Assembly (NCBI RefSeq): GCF_000559085.1
Contig: NZ_JALN02000001.1
Location: 4,712,001-4,776,000, forward strand
Direction: 5' to 3'
DNA from: Mycolicibacterium aromaticivorans JS19b1 = JCM 16368
Lineage (GTDB): Bacteria; Actinomycetota; Actinomycetes; Mycobacteriales; Mycobacteriaceae
DNA length: 64,000 nt
Positions 9,669 through 17,190 of this stretch are shown piece after piece. How positions within the stretch are numbered: the stretch's first letter is position 1; each line of letters starts with the position of its first letter. The notes beneath the pieces were generated by a model, which was not told the DNA's origin, ran no database searches, and was given only the letters and a program-made list of their open reading frames with translations. The position numbers were made by a program, and so were the translations under genes.

Positions 9669-9988
9669 CTACATCAGCACTCACCAAGATGATCAAGGTC
9701 GAGGTGGTGGTTCCCGGCAGCGACGCCGCCGCTGTCCGGGAACTGATCCAAAGTGTCGGCGCCACCGGGTACACCAGCGTGTCCGGCGTCTCAGGGCTCG
9801 GGCACCACGGCTACCGGCAGGGCAAGCTGCTGTTCAACCAGCAGGCGGCGCTGGAACTTCTGATCACCGTGGTCCCGGAGGGCAAGGCGGACGCGTTGCT
9901 GGCCGGGCTGCGCTCTCTGCTCGACGCCTGTCCCGGAGTGATGTTCGTGACAGAGACCTATGTCAGCCGACCCGAGTACTTCTGCTGA
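9665..9988 (+). CDS. PII-like signalling protein of a dab operon
   Basis: This 107-residue protein has the ferredoxin-like PII pattern: beta strand MIKVEVVVPGSD, helix AAAVRELIQSVGATGYT, a loop GVSGLGHHGY where PII proteins have the T-loop, strand LELLITVVPEGKADALLAGLR, and a C-terminal strand VMFVTETYV. It lacks the uridylylated Tyr loop of GlnB/GlnK. Two Cys (C89 and the last residue C107) could be redox active, as proposed for carboxysome-type PII proteins. The ATG overlaps the dabA stop (ATGA), indicating tight coupling. The probable role is sensing adenine nucleotide or bicarbonate and gating DabAB; the ligand is inference. Confidence 0.75.
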   Translation: MTTSALTKMIKVEVVVPGSDAAAVRELIQSVGATGYTSVSGVSGLGHHGYRQGKLLFNQQAALELLITVVPEGKADALLAGLRSLLDACPGVMFVTETYVSRPEYFC

Positions 9989-10018
9989 ATCCGTATCACC
10001 CAGAGAAAGGATCACAAT

Positions 10019-10630
10019 ATGTCCAACCCGATGAACACCTGGCATCGTCTGCGGGCCGGCAACGAGAAGTTCTTCGTCCCGGTTCGAGGCGGCCAGCGCG
10101 AGCCTGCCCTGCAGGCCCCGATCGCTGCGGTATTCCGTTGCGCGGATGCAGCTGTCGGCAGCGAGATGATTCTCGGGCAGAGTTGGGGCTCGCTGGTCGA
10201 TGTCAGCACCTGGGGTCATGTCATCGACGACGGTGTCCTGGCCACCATGGAGTGTGCCGTGGACACGCTGGAAGTACCGCTGATCGTGGTGCTGGGCCAC
10301 GCGGACTGCCGCGCCATGCGTGCCGCGATGAGGGCCTGGGATGACGCGGTGATTCCCGAGGGTGCAACCCGCATTGCCGTGCAGCAAGCACTGTCGTCCA
10401 TCGTGCGCCGGGGTGCCAGCGCGGACTCCGTCGATGGGGTCACTGCCGCGCACATCGTCGAAACCGGCGTGGCGCTGATGGAGCGATCTCCCATCATCTC
10501 CCAGCGGATCGACGCGGGGAAGTGCGGGATCATCTGTGTGACAACCGATCCGGTGAGCGGTCAGTTGCGCACCCATGCGGCCATCGGACCGGTGGGTGAG
10601 GTACCCGACACGCTGCTGGAATGCGTGTGA
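10019..10630 (+). CDS. Beta-carbonic anhydrase-like protein with altered active site
   Basis: This 203-residue protein has the beta-carbonic anhydrase layout. The zinc ligands appear kept: C41 in FRCAD and H94/C97 in LGHADC, with D43 of the dyad also present. The usual C-x-D-S-R reads C-A-D-A-A, so the Arg that pairs with Asp and positions it for catalysis is replaced by Ala45. The normally conserved VVRNAGN segment reads VDVSTWGHV. It may be a weak enzyme, a bicarbonate or CO2 sensor, or a DabA partner. A clear ribosome site (AGAAAGGA) precedes the ATG, 30 bases after the PII-like gene. Confidence 0.78.
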   Translation: MSNPMNTWHRLRAGNEKFFVPVRGGQREPALQAPIAAVFRCADAAVGSEMILGQSWGSLVDVSTWGHVIDDGVLATMECAVDTLEVPLIVVLGHADCRAMRAAMRAWDDAVIPEGATRIAVQQALSSIVRRGASADSVDGVTAAHIVETGVALMERSPIISQRIDAGKCGIICVTTDPVSGQLRTHAAIGPVGEVPDTLLECV

Positions 10631-10643
10631 CAGGTGCTGACGG

Positions 10644-11051
10644 TCACCGGCGAAGCCGGCCACCCTGTACTGCGAACGCGCCAGGGCCGGAGAAGGCCAG
10701 CAGGAACAGTGCGAAGCAGTACAGAACAGCGAGCTCGCCCTGGTTCTGAATCGGCAGCAGGCCGTGGGGTAGATGCTGGGTGAAGTAGGCGAACGCCATC
10801 TCACCGGAGCCGACGAGCGCGGCGATGCGCGTGAACAGGCCGAGCGCCACGAGCAGGCCGACGACGAGTTCGATCACACCGGCCCACCAGTACGGCCAGC
10901 TTCCGATCGGGGCTGCGCCGCCCTGGGAGATGGGCCATGCGAACAATTTCACCGCGCCGTGTATGGCGAAGAGCAGGCCGATGACAATCCGGAATATTCC
11001 GAGGACGGGGGAGTGATAGCCGCCGAGTCGCGCGTCAAGGGTTTGTGCCAT
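10644..11051 (-). CDS. DoxX family membrane protein
   Basis: This 135-residue protein has four hydrophobic segments and a DoxX/SURF4-like pattern: LGIFRIVIGLLFAIHGAVKL, WPYWWAGVIELVVGLLVALG, a third segment around the EMAFAYF region, and LAVLYCFALFLLAFSGPGAF. DoxX proteins are small inner-membrane proteins of uncertain function, often linked to redox stress. It converges with the carbonic anhydrase-like gene (13 bases between stops). Its promoter carries a strong palindrome (11064-11087), so it looks individually regulated rather than part of the dab operon. Confidence 0.85.
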   Translation of the reverse strand: MAQTLDARLGGYHSPVLGIFRIVIGLLFAIHGAVKLFAWPISQGGAAPIGSWPYWWAGVIELVVGLLVALGLFTRIAALVGSGEMAFAYFTQHLPHGLLPIQNQGELAVLYCFALFLLAFSGPGAFAVQGGRLRR

Positions 11052-11060
11052 ACGACGACA

Positions 11061-11066
11061 ATACTA
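11061..11066 (-). promoter_or_regulatory. -10 element of the doxX-family gene
   Basis: TAGTAT on the minus strand fits TANNNT. The predicted transcription start is 2-3 bases before the ATG at 11051, giving a nearly leaderless mRNA. Confidence 0.5.
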
Positions 11067-11087
11067 TTCGGACTACGGTCCGGATAG
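11064..11087. promoter_or_regulatory. 24-bp inverted repeat, candidate TetR-type operator for the doxX-family gene
   Basis: Arms CTATTCGGAC and GTCCGGATAG flank the spacer TACG, with a single mismatch over ten base pairs. The site overlaps the doxX -10 and extends upstream, the position expected for repression. Size and symmetry suit a TetR-family dimer; no TetR gene is in the window. Confidence 0.6.
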
Positions 11088-11112
11088 GCGTCGCCCGGTA
11101 ACGTGCAACGAG

Positions 11113-11149
11113 GGAGCCCACCCGCCCCGTGGAGGGGTGAGTGGGCTCC
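11113..11149 (-). terminator. Stem-loop terminator downstream of glnA1
   Basis: A perfect 9-bp stem (GGAGCCCAC with GTGGGCTCC) continues after one mismatch into six more pairs, with loop GTGGA. It begins 22 bases after the glnA1 stop on the minus strand. There is no U-tract, as is common in mycobacteria. Confidence 0.75.
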
Positions 11150-11171
11150 GTCGGTCTTGCGCGGCGTCGAC

Positions 11172-12608
11172 TTACACGTCGTAGTACAGCGCAAACTCGT
11201 ACGGGTGAGGGCGGATCTGAACGGGCATGATCTCGTTCTCACGCTTGTAGGAGATCCACGTCTCGATCAGGTCGGTCGTGAAAACGCCTCCCTCGGTGAG
11301 GTATTCGTGATCAGCCTCGAGACGGTCGATCACCGCCGACAGGGACGTCGGCGCCTGCGGGATGTTGGCGGCCTCTTCCGGCGGGAGCTCGTAGAGGTCC
11401 TTGTCGACCGGCGTCTGCGGCTCGATCTTCTTCTTGATGCCGTCCAGGCCGGCCATCATCATCGCCGCGAACGCGAGATACGGGTTGCCCGAGCTGTCCG
11501 GTGCGCGGAACTCGAGACGCTTGGCCTTTGGGTTGTTGCCGGTGATCGGGATACGCACCGCGGCCGACCGGTTGCGCTGGCTGTACACCAGGTTGATCGG
11601 GGCCTCGTAGCCCGGCACCAGGCGCTTGTAGGAGTTCACCGTCGGGTTGGTGAACGCCAGCAGCGACGGCGCGTGATGCAGGATGCCGCCGATGTAGTGG
11701 CGGGCGATGTCCGACAGACCGGCATATCCCGACTCGTCGTGGAACAGCGGCTTGCCGTCCTTCCACAGCGACTGGTGCACGTGCATGCCCGAACCGTTGT
11801 CGCCGAACAGCGGCTTCGGCATGAACGTGACGGTCTTGCCTGCCGCCCACGCCGTGTTCTTGACGATGTACTTGAACAGCAGCACGTCGTCGGCCGCATG
11901 CAGCAGCGTGTTGAACTTGTAGTTGATCTCGGCCTGGCCGGCGGTGCCCACCTCATGGTGGCCGCGCTCGATCGTGAAGCCGGCGTTCTGCAGGTTGGTG
12001 GTGATGTCGTCGCGCAGGTCGACGTAGTGGTCGTACGGCGCCACCGGGAAGTAGCCGCCCTTCGGGCGCACCTTGTAGCCGCGGTTGGCCGAACCGTCGG
12101 CCTCGAAGGGCTCGCCGGAGTTCCACCAGCCGGACTCGGAGTCGACCTCGTAGAAGGTGCCGTTGATCTTCGAGTCGAAGCTCACCGAGTCGAAGATGTA
12201 GAACTCGGCCTCGGCACCGAAGTAGGCGGTGTCGGCGATGCCGGTGCTGATCAGGTAGTTCTCCGCCTTGCGGGCCACGTTGCGCGGGTCGCGCGAGTAG
12301 GCCTCACGGGTGAAGGGATCGTGCACGAAGAAGTTGAGGTTGAGCGTCTTGGCGGCACGGAACGGGTCGATGCGTGCGGTGACGGGGTCCGGAAGCAGCA
12401 GCATGTCGGACTCGTGGATCGACTGGAAACCGCGCACCGACGAACCGTCGAACGCCAGGCCGTCCTCGAAAACGCTCTCGTCGAACGCTGAGGCGGGGAT
12501 CGAGAAGTGCTGGACCACGCCAGGCAGATCGCAGAACCGGATGTCGACGTACTCGACTTTTTGGTCCTTGATCAGCTTGAACAGGTCGTCAGCTGTCTTT
12601 TCTGCCAC
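11172..12608 (-). CDS. glnA1: Glutamine synthetase type I (GlnA1)
   Basis: This is the main ammonia-assimilating glutamine synthetase, 478 residues, the same length as M. tuberculosis GlnA1. It carries the ATP/substrate stretches [14 protein letters not shown] and [17 protein letters not shown], and the adenylylation loop [10 protein letters not shown] with Tyr406, the GlnE target. The GTG start is supported by AAGGAG seven bases upstream. It runs opposite to glnE in this genome and has a strong terminator hairpin after its stop. Dodecameric and cytosolic, and in pathogenic mycobacteria partly exported (family knowledge). Confidence 0.97.
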   Translation of the reverse strand: MAEKTADDLFKLIKDQKVEYVDIRFCDLPGVVQHFSIPASAFDESVFEDGLAFDGSSVRGFQSIHESDMLLLPDPVTARIDPFRAAKTLNLNFFVHDPFTREAYSRDPRNVARKAENYLISTGIADTAYFGAEAEFYIFDSVSFDSKINGTFYEVDSESGWWNSGEPFEADGSANRGYKVRPKGGYFPVAPYDHYVDLRDDITTNLQNAGFTIERGHHEVGTAGQAEINYKFNTLLHAADDVLLFKYIVKNTAWAAGKTVTFMPKPLFGDNGSGMHVHQSLWKDGKPLFHDESGYAGLSDIARHYIGGILHHAPSLLAFTNPTVNSYKRLVPGYEAPINLVYSQRNRSAAVRIPITGNNPKAKRLEFRAPDSSGNPYLAFAAMMMAGLDGIKKKIEPQTPVDKDLYELPPEEAANIPQAPTSLSAVIDRLEADHEYLTEGGVFTTDLIETWISYKRENEIMPVQIRPHPYEFALYYDV

Positions 12609-12661
12609 TTACTAACTCCTTCGGTGCAGCCGGTTTGACGCAGATATCGGCACGTGGGTTT

Positions 12662-12678
12662 GTTAACCCGCGGCTGAC
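12662..12678 (-). promoter_or_regulatory. Possible GlnR-like site upstream of glnA1
   Basis: On the minus strand GTCAG, six bases, then GTTAAC resembles the GTnAC-N6-GnAAC pattern of actinobacterial GlnR boxes, about 55 bases upstream of the glnA1 start. The adjoining GGGTT-TGTT-AACCC inverted repeat (12656-12669) overlaps it. The match is imperfect and the promoter itself is not certain. Confidence 0.25.
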
Positions 12679-12775
12679 GCTATGGATCTGATGTTGCACG
12701 GTCGTCAAGCTCATGTTGCGCCGACGTTACGCAATGGACCTGCGGCGCTGGACAGGGGGATGCCGCAGGTCCGCA

Positions 12776-12781
12776 TATCCT
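12776..12781 (+). promoter_or_regulatory. -10 element of the RDD gene (leaderless)
   Basis: TATCCT fits TANNNT, and the ATG at 12788 lies exactly at the expected transcription start, seven bases downstream of the hexamer. Confidence 0.5.
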
Positions 12782-12787
12782 GGGGCC

Positions 12788-13252
12788 ATGGCACGCGAAC
12801 TCGGATCCTGGCTGTCCGGACCGGAACCGGTGAAGCCGGGTGACGATGCCGGGTGGCCGGGCAAGGAGCTGGGTCTGCCGGAATCCGGGCCTCGTTCGCT
12901 GGCGCGGATGGGCCGGCGTTTCCTGGCACTGCTGATCGACTGGCTGATCGGTTACGGCCTGGCGGCGCTCGGGATGTCGCTGGGGCTGATCAGTATCTCG
13001 GTGCTGTCGACGGCGGTCCTGGCGATTTGGTTCGTGCTGGGCGTGCTGTCGGTACGACTGTTCGGATTCACTCCGGGGCAGTACGCGCTGGGGTTGATGG
13101 TGATCCCGGTCGACAACCGCCAGCACGTCGGCAGTGGCCGGGCGATCGCCCGGGGATTGTTGCTCGCCTTGGTGATCCCCGGCTTGTTCACCGACGCCGA
13201 CGGGCGCGGGCTGCAGGACCGGCTGACGATGACGGCTGTCGTTCGGCGCTGA
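12788..13252 (+). CDS. RDD family membrane protein (Rv2219A-like)
   Basis: This 154-residue protein has the RDD pattern: an Arg in RFLALLIDWLIGYGLAALGM (residues about 42-60) with the two Asp positions represented by D in LLIDWL and DRLTM near the C-terminus. It has two or three membrane segments and the conserved FTPGQYALGLMVIPVD loop. The ATG at 12788 is preferred over in-frame TTG/ATG codons from 12713 because it matches a leaderless promoter and removes a non-conserved basic stretch. It is divergent from glnA1, the same neighbour as in M. tuberculosis. Function unknown; RDD proteins may be transporters. Confidence 0.85.
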   Translation: MARELGSWLSGPEPVKPGDDAGWPGKELGLPESGPRSLARMGRRFLALLIDWLIGYGLAALGMSLGLISISVLSTAVLAIWFVLGVLSVRLFGFTPGQYALGLMVIPVDNRQHVGSGRAIARGLLLALVIPGLFTDADGRGLQDRLTMTAVVRR

Positions 13253-13290
13253 CGCTTCTTGTCGGGTCGTGTCGGGGCCGGATGGCATAA

Positions 13291-13306
13291 TCGAACACAT
13301 GTTCGA
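13291..13306 (+). promoter_or_regulatory. LexA/SOS box TCGAAC-N4-GTTCGA
   Basis: A perfect match to the mycobacterial SOS box (TCGAAC, ACAT, GTTCGA). It starts at the end of a CATAAT -10-like hexamer (13286-13291) and spans the ATG of the HNH gene (13299), so LexA binding would block transcription start. 13E12-family genes are known SOS regulon members in M. tuberculosis. Confidence 0.85.
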
Positions 13307-14582
13307 TGAATTACTCGATATCGACCTGGCTGCCGCGGAGTCGGAGCTGGTCGAACGCATTGCGGCGATGGAGCGGCTGAAGTCCGCCGCCGCCGCGGTG
13401 CAGGCGCGGTTGACGGCCGCACTCGACAGCGGGCGGCGTGCCGCGGAGGCGGTGGCCGGGGTTCCTGCCGCCCGGCGGGGTCGCGGGGTGGCGGCCGAGG
13501 TGGCGCTGGCCCGGCGGGATTCGCCCAGTCGGGGAAACCGGCACCTCGGATTCGCCAAGGCGTTGGTATACGAGATGCCGCACACGCTGGCCGCTTTGGA
13601 GAGCGGGGTGCTGTCCGAGTGGCGGGCCACGATTGTCGTGCGTGAGTCGGCCTGCCTCGATGTCGACGATCGGCGTCGGCTCGATGCCGAATTATGTTCG
13701 GATCCGGCCGCTTTGGAGGGTGTGGGGGACAGCGCGTTGGCCGCCGATGCCAAGGCGATCGCCGATCGGCTCGACCCGCACGCAGTGGTGGACAGGGCGG
13801 CGACGGCGGAGACCGAGCGCAACGTCACCATCCGCCCCGCCCCGGACACGATGACCTATGTGACGGCGTTGCTGCCGGTGGCGCACGGAGTGTCGGTGTA
13901 CGCCGCGCTCAAGCGAGAAGCCGATATCAGTTGCGATGCTCGCTCCCGCGGCCAAGTCATGGCCGACGCGCTGGTCGAGCGCGTGACGGGACGGCCGGCC
14001 GATCAACCGGTCCCGGTAGCGGTCAACGTGGTGGTCTCCGATCAAATGCTCCTCGGAGCCGAGCAGGGCGCGGCGGTGATCGCCGGTTATGGCTCAATGC
14101 CCTCATCGGTGGCTCAGAAGATGATCATGAACACGGTGACCGATGAGCGTTCCCGCGCGACGCTGCGCCGGCTGTACGCAAACCCGGACAGCGGCGCACT
14201 GGTCGCCATGGACTCGCGGTCGCGGTTGTTCCCGAAAGGCTTGGCGGAGTTCATCGAACTGCGGGATCAGCGTTGCCGAACCCCATACTGCGATGCGCCG
14301 ATTCGGCACCACGACCATGCGATACCGCACTCCCGCGGCGGTGCCACCAGCGCCGAGAACGGGCAGGGCCTATGTGAGGCATGCAACTATGCCAAGGAGT
14401 CGCCGGGCTGGCAGGTGATCGCCGGTGTCGGCGAGAGCGGCGTTCACACAGCGGAATTCATAACCCCGACCGGGGCGCACTACCACTCTGCGGCACCACC
14501 GATGCCGGGCACGCCGAAGATTCCGAGGAGCGCCGCGGAGGTGTATCTCAACGGTGAGCTGGTGCGGGTGATTGCCGCCTGA
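13299..14582 (+). CDS. 13E12-family DUF222/HNH endonuclease-like protein
   Basis: This 427-residue protein has an N-terminal helical DUF222 domain (about residues 1-300) and a C-terminal HNH zinc-finger module. In the HNH part, RCRTPYCDAP supplies the first Cys pair, RHHDHAIPHSRGG the catalytic His/Asp region and ENGQGLCEACNYAKES the Asn and second Cys pair. These multicopy mycobacterial proteins lack an assigned role but are often induced by DNA damage; here a perfect LexA box overlaps the start. The ATG at 13299 is preferred over a GTG 30 bases upstream. The stop abuts the convergent amidohydrolase stop with no gap. Confidence 0.88.
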   Translation: MFDELLDIDLAAAESELVERIAAMERLKSAAAAVQARLTAALDSGRRAAEAVAGVPAARRGRGVAAEVALARRDSPSRGNRHLGFAKALVYEMPHTLAALESGVLSEWRATIVVRESACLDVDDRRRLDAELCSDPAALEGVGDSALAADAKAIADRLDPHAVVDRAATAETERNVTIRPAPDTMTYVTALLPVAHGVSVYAALKREADISCDARSRGQVMADALVERVTGRPADQPVPVAVNVVVSDQMLLGAEQGAAVIAGYGSMPSSVAQKMIMNTVTDERSRATLRRLYANPDSGALVAMDSRSRLFPKGLAEFIELRDQRCRTPYCDAPIRHHDHAIPHSRGGATSAENGQGLCEACNYAKESPGWQVIAGVGESGVHTAEFITPTGAHYHSAAPPMPGTPKIPRSAAEVYLNGELVRVIAA

Positions 14583-16337
14583 CTAGACCTGGTGGCGGAC
14601 CTGTCCGTTCATCATCGTCATCGTGACGGTCGCACGGTGGATGTCGTGCGGGTCGATCTCGAAGATGTTGGAATCCAACACGATCAGATCGGCGCGCTTG
14701 CCCACCTCGACCGAGCCGACCTTGTCGTCGAGTCGGATCTGGTAGGCGGCGCCCATCGTGTTGGCGTGCACGGCCTCGGCGACGCTGAGCTTCTGATCGG
14801 CCGGCGCCAGCGCGGGCGCATGGGGCTCGCCGATCAGCTGGCGGGTCACCCCGATCTGGATGGAATCGAGCGGCCTGTAGGTGGAGAAGTAGCCGGCCGC
14901 GGGCCAATCGGTGCCCAGCGAGATCCGGCCGCCGGACCTCAGGATGTCCTGCACGCGATAGAACAACTCCTGACGGGGTTGGCCGTATCGCGCTGCCATG
15001 TTCTGCATGGTGTCCGGGTCGGCCGACATCCAGTTGGCCGAAAACTGGCCGGTCACACCGAGTTTGCCGAACCGCCGACTGTCGGGATCCTGGACGTACA
15101 CCAGATGGGCGATGGTGTGCCTGCGGTCACGCGGCTGGTTGACCGCGATCGCCGCCTCGATCGAATCCAGCGCGGTGCGAGCCGTCCGCTCGCCGCAGGC
15201 GTGCACATGAACATCGAAGCCGGCCGCGTCGACCTCGCGTACCAGCTGGCGCCACTGTTCCGCTGCGAACGGCGAGCCGCCGATCGAATCCGGTTTGTCC
15301 GCGTACGGCTCGATCAGCCACGCGGTGTATCCACCCTGGGTGCCGTCGCCGATGATCTTCACCGCGCCGACTGTCACAAGTTCTGTCGAGATCCGGTTGC
15401 GGATATCGGTCAGCTTCGCCACGGCGTCGTCGACCGGTGGCGCTTTCACGCTGTACGACGCGACGACCCGGAACGGCAGCTCGCCGCGCCGCTCCAGATC
15501 GGTGTACAGGGCGATCAATGCGCCCTGATCCTCGCCGATCGGCGGCACCCCGGCATCGAAGACCGAGGTGATCCCCGCCGCCGAGGCCTTCGGTAGCCAT
15601 GACTCCAGCAGTGTCTGCATCGAGTGCGGCGAGATCGGATCGACGGCGTTCACCAGGCTCAGCACCGTGTCGACTTCGAGGAGATACCCGGTGGGATCGC
15701 CGTGCTCGTCGCGGACGTAGTAACTGAAGCCGGGAATCGGGTCCGGGGTGTCGCGGCCGACGCCGGCGATGTCCAGAGCGGTGCTGTTGGCCCACATGCT
15801 GTGGCCGTCAATGGCGAAGAAGAACCCGGGCCGGTCCGGCAGTACCCGGTCCAGCTCCTGACGCGTGGGCCCGTCCGGCCCGAACATGTCGACGCGCCAA
15901 CCGAATCCGCGCACCGGGCCGTCCCGATGCTCCGCTGCGTACGCCGCGATCGCGGCGAGTGCGTCCGCCCCGGTGGGGACCTGCAGGTCGACGCCACTGG
16001 TCAGAAACGAGCCGAGGAAAGGATGGATGTGACCCTCGACGAACCCCGGCAGCATCAGGTTGCCCTTGAGGTCAACGACGCAGGTCTCCGGGCCCTCCAG
16101 CGACGCCGCGCCGGCGTCGTCACCCACATAGGAAATGGTGTTGCCGGTGACCGCCACCGCCTGCGCCCACGGATGTGCGGGCGACACGGTGTAGATCTTG
16201 CCGTTGCGGTACACGAAGTCCGCGTGCTTCTGGCCCACCGCAGCGGGCGGTTTCGCACACGCCGCTGCTGCCGTCGCGACGGCAGTCACAGCAGCAGCAC
16301 GAAGCGCGGTCCGGCGTGTCAGATCGCCGGACCCCAA
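14583..16337 (-). CDS. YtcJ-like amidohydrolase, predicted Tat lipoprotein
   Basis: This 584-residue amidohydrolase is of the YtcJ/Amidohydro_3 type. The N-terminus has a twin-arginine signal (TRRTALRAA) and a lipobox (AAAC, Cys27), so it should be exported folded and lipid-anchored. The metal-binding His pair is VEGHIHPF, and later His residues lie in VHVHACGER and RHTIAHLV, with the catalytic Asp in SLGTDWPAAG. It begins with TTG and no strong ribosome site, and an ATG is not available in this frame nearby. It hydrolyses an unknown amide or cyclic imide substrate outside the membrane. Confidence 0.85.
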   Translation of the reverse strand: MGSGDLTRRTALRAAAVTAVATAAAACAKPPAAVGQKHADFVYRNGKIYTVSPAHPWAQAVAVTGNTISYVGDDAGAASLEGPETCVVDLKGNLMLPGFVEGHIHPFLGSFLTSGVDLQVPTGADALAAIAAYAAEHRDGPVRGFGWRVDMFGPDGPTRQELDRVLPDRPGFFFAIDGHSMWANSTALDIAGVGRDTPDPIPGFSYYVRDEHGDPTGYLLEVDTVLSLVNAVDPISPHSMQTLLESWLPKASAAGITSVFDAGVPPIGEDQGALIALYTDLERRGELPFRVVASYSVKAPPVDDAVAKLTDIRNRISTELVTVGAVKIIGDGTQGGYTAWLIEPYADKPDSIGGSPFAAEQWRQLVREVDAAGFDVHVHACGERTARTALDSIEAAIAVNQPRDRRHTIAHLVYVQDPDSRRFGKLGVTGQFSANWMSADPDTMQNMAARYGQPRQELFYRVQDILRSGGRISLGTDWPAAGYFSTYRPLDSIQIGVTRQLIGEPHAPALAPADQKLSVAEAVHANTMGAAYQIRLDDKVGSVEVGKRADLIVLDSNIFEIDPHDIHRATVTMTMMNGQVRHQV

Positions 16338-16395
16338 CGCGCTGAAGTGCGGCGCCCACTCACAAGCAGTACAAATGACATCCCCCCGAAACTGG

Positions 16396-17148
16396 TCAGC
16401 GCCTGCGCACGGTGCGTTGCACGCCCTTCATCTTGGCCTGTGCGGGCAGCGGGCCCTTGGGCATCGCGGCCGGACCCATCCGGGAACCCAGCGCGACGAG
16501 CTTGGACTCCAGCGAGTCCATCTGCTTGACGGTGATGTTGGCAGGCAGCTTGGTCAGATGTCGCTCCAGCTTCGCCAACGGCACCTCGCCCTCGCCGTTG
16601 CCGACGATCACGTCGTAGATCGGGATGTCGCCGATCAGTCGCGCGGTGCGCTTCTTCTCCTGCGCCAACAGCGGCCGGACCCGAGCCGCGGAACCCTCGG
16701 CGACGAAGATCACGCCCGGTCGGCCGATCACCCGGTGCACGGCGTCGAAGTGGCCGGTGGCCGCAACCCCCGGCGTCACCCGCCACTTGCCGCGCAGGTT
16801 GTCCAGTGCCCAGGCCGCGGCACCCGTCTGCCCCTCGGCCTTACGGAACACCGACTTCTGCGCGCGCCGCCCGAAGATGATGAACGCCACCAGGGCCCCA
16901 AGCACGACGCCGAGCACGATCAGCAGGTAGAGGGTGATCCCGCCGGCCAGCACGCCGGCGACCACCGACGCGGCCACGATCAACACGAACGCGCCGATCA
17001 TGTAGGGGAGCAGTCGCTTGTCTTCCTTGCGCTGCATCTGGAACGCCTGCCACAACTGGCTGCGGCGCTGCTTGGCTGCGGCCTTGCTGGCGGCCTTCGC
17101 CTCGGCCTTGGCTGCCTTGTTCTCGGCAGCGTTACGGGTTTTCGCCAT
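16396..17148 (-). CDS. DUF4191 membrane protein (Rv2219-like)
   Basis: This 250-residue protein has a basic, Ala/Lys-rich N-terminus (MAKTRNAAENKAAKAEAKAA), two adjacent membrane helices at about residues 47-90 and a cytosolic C-terminal domain with VIGRPGVIFVAEG. The ATG at 17148 is preferred to TTG/GTG codons just upstream. It lies directly downstream of lipA on the same strand, as Rv2219 does near lipA in M. tuberculosis, and probably belongs to the lipoate transcription unit. No function is assigned to the family. Confidence 0.85.
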   Translation of the reverse strand: MAKTRNAAENKAAKAEAKAASKAAAKQRRSQLWQAFQMQRKEDKRLLPYMIGAFVLIVAASVVAGVLAGGITLYLLIVLGVVLGALVAFIIFGRRAQKSVFRKAEGQTGAAAWALDNLRGKWRVTPGVAATGHFDAVHRVIGRPGVIFVAEGSAARVRPLLAQEKKRTARLIGDIPIYDVIVGNGEGEVPLAKLERHLTKLPANITVKQMDSLESKLVALGSRMGPAAMPKGPLPAQAKMKGVQRTVRRR

Positions 17149-17190
17149 AACTACCAAGAATACGGAACGGTGATCAGCGGTAGGCCGCGG

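Noticed and set aside
11103..12491. Long open frame on the plus strand opposite glnA1
   Set aside because: Antisense shadow of glnA1; the translation is Val/Arg/Asp repetitive noise with no family pattern.
13299..14582. Mobile element (13E12 repeat proteins are sometimes grouped with phage or REP sequences)
   Set aside because: No integrase, transposase, terminal repeats or attachment-like repeats flank it; HNH/DUF222 genes are ordinary chromosomal multicopy genes in mycobacteria.
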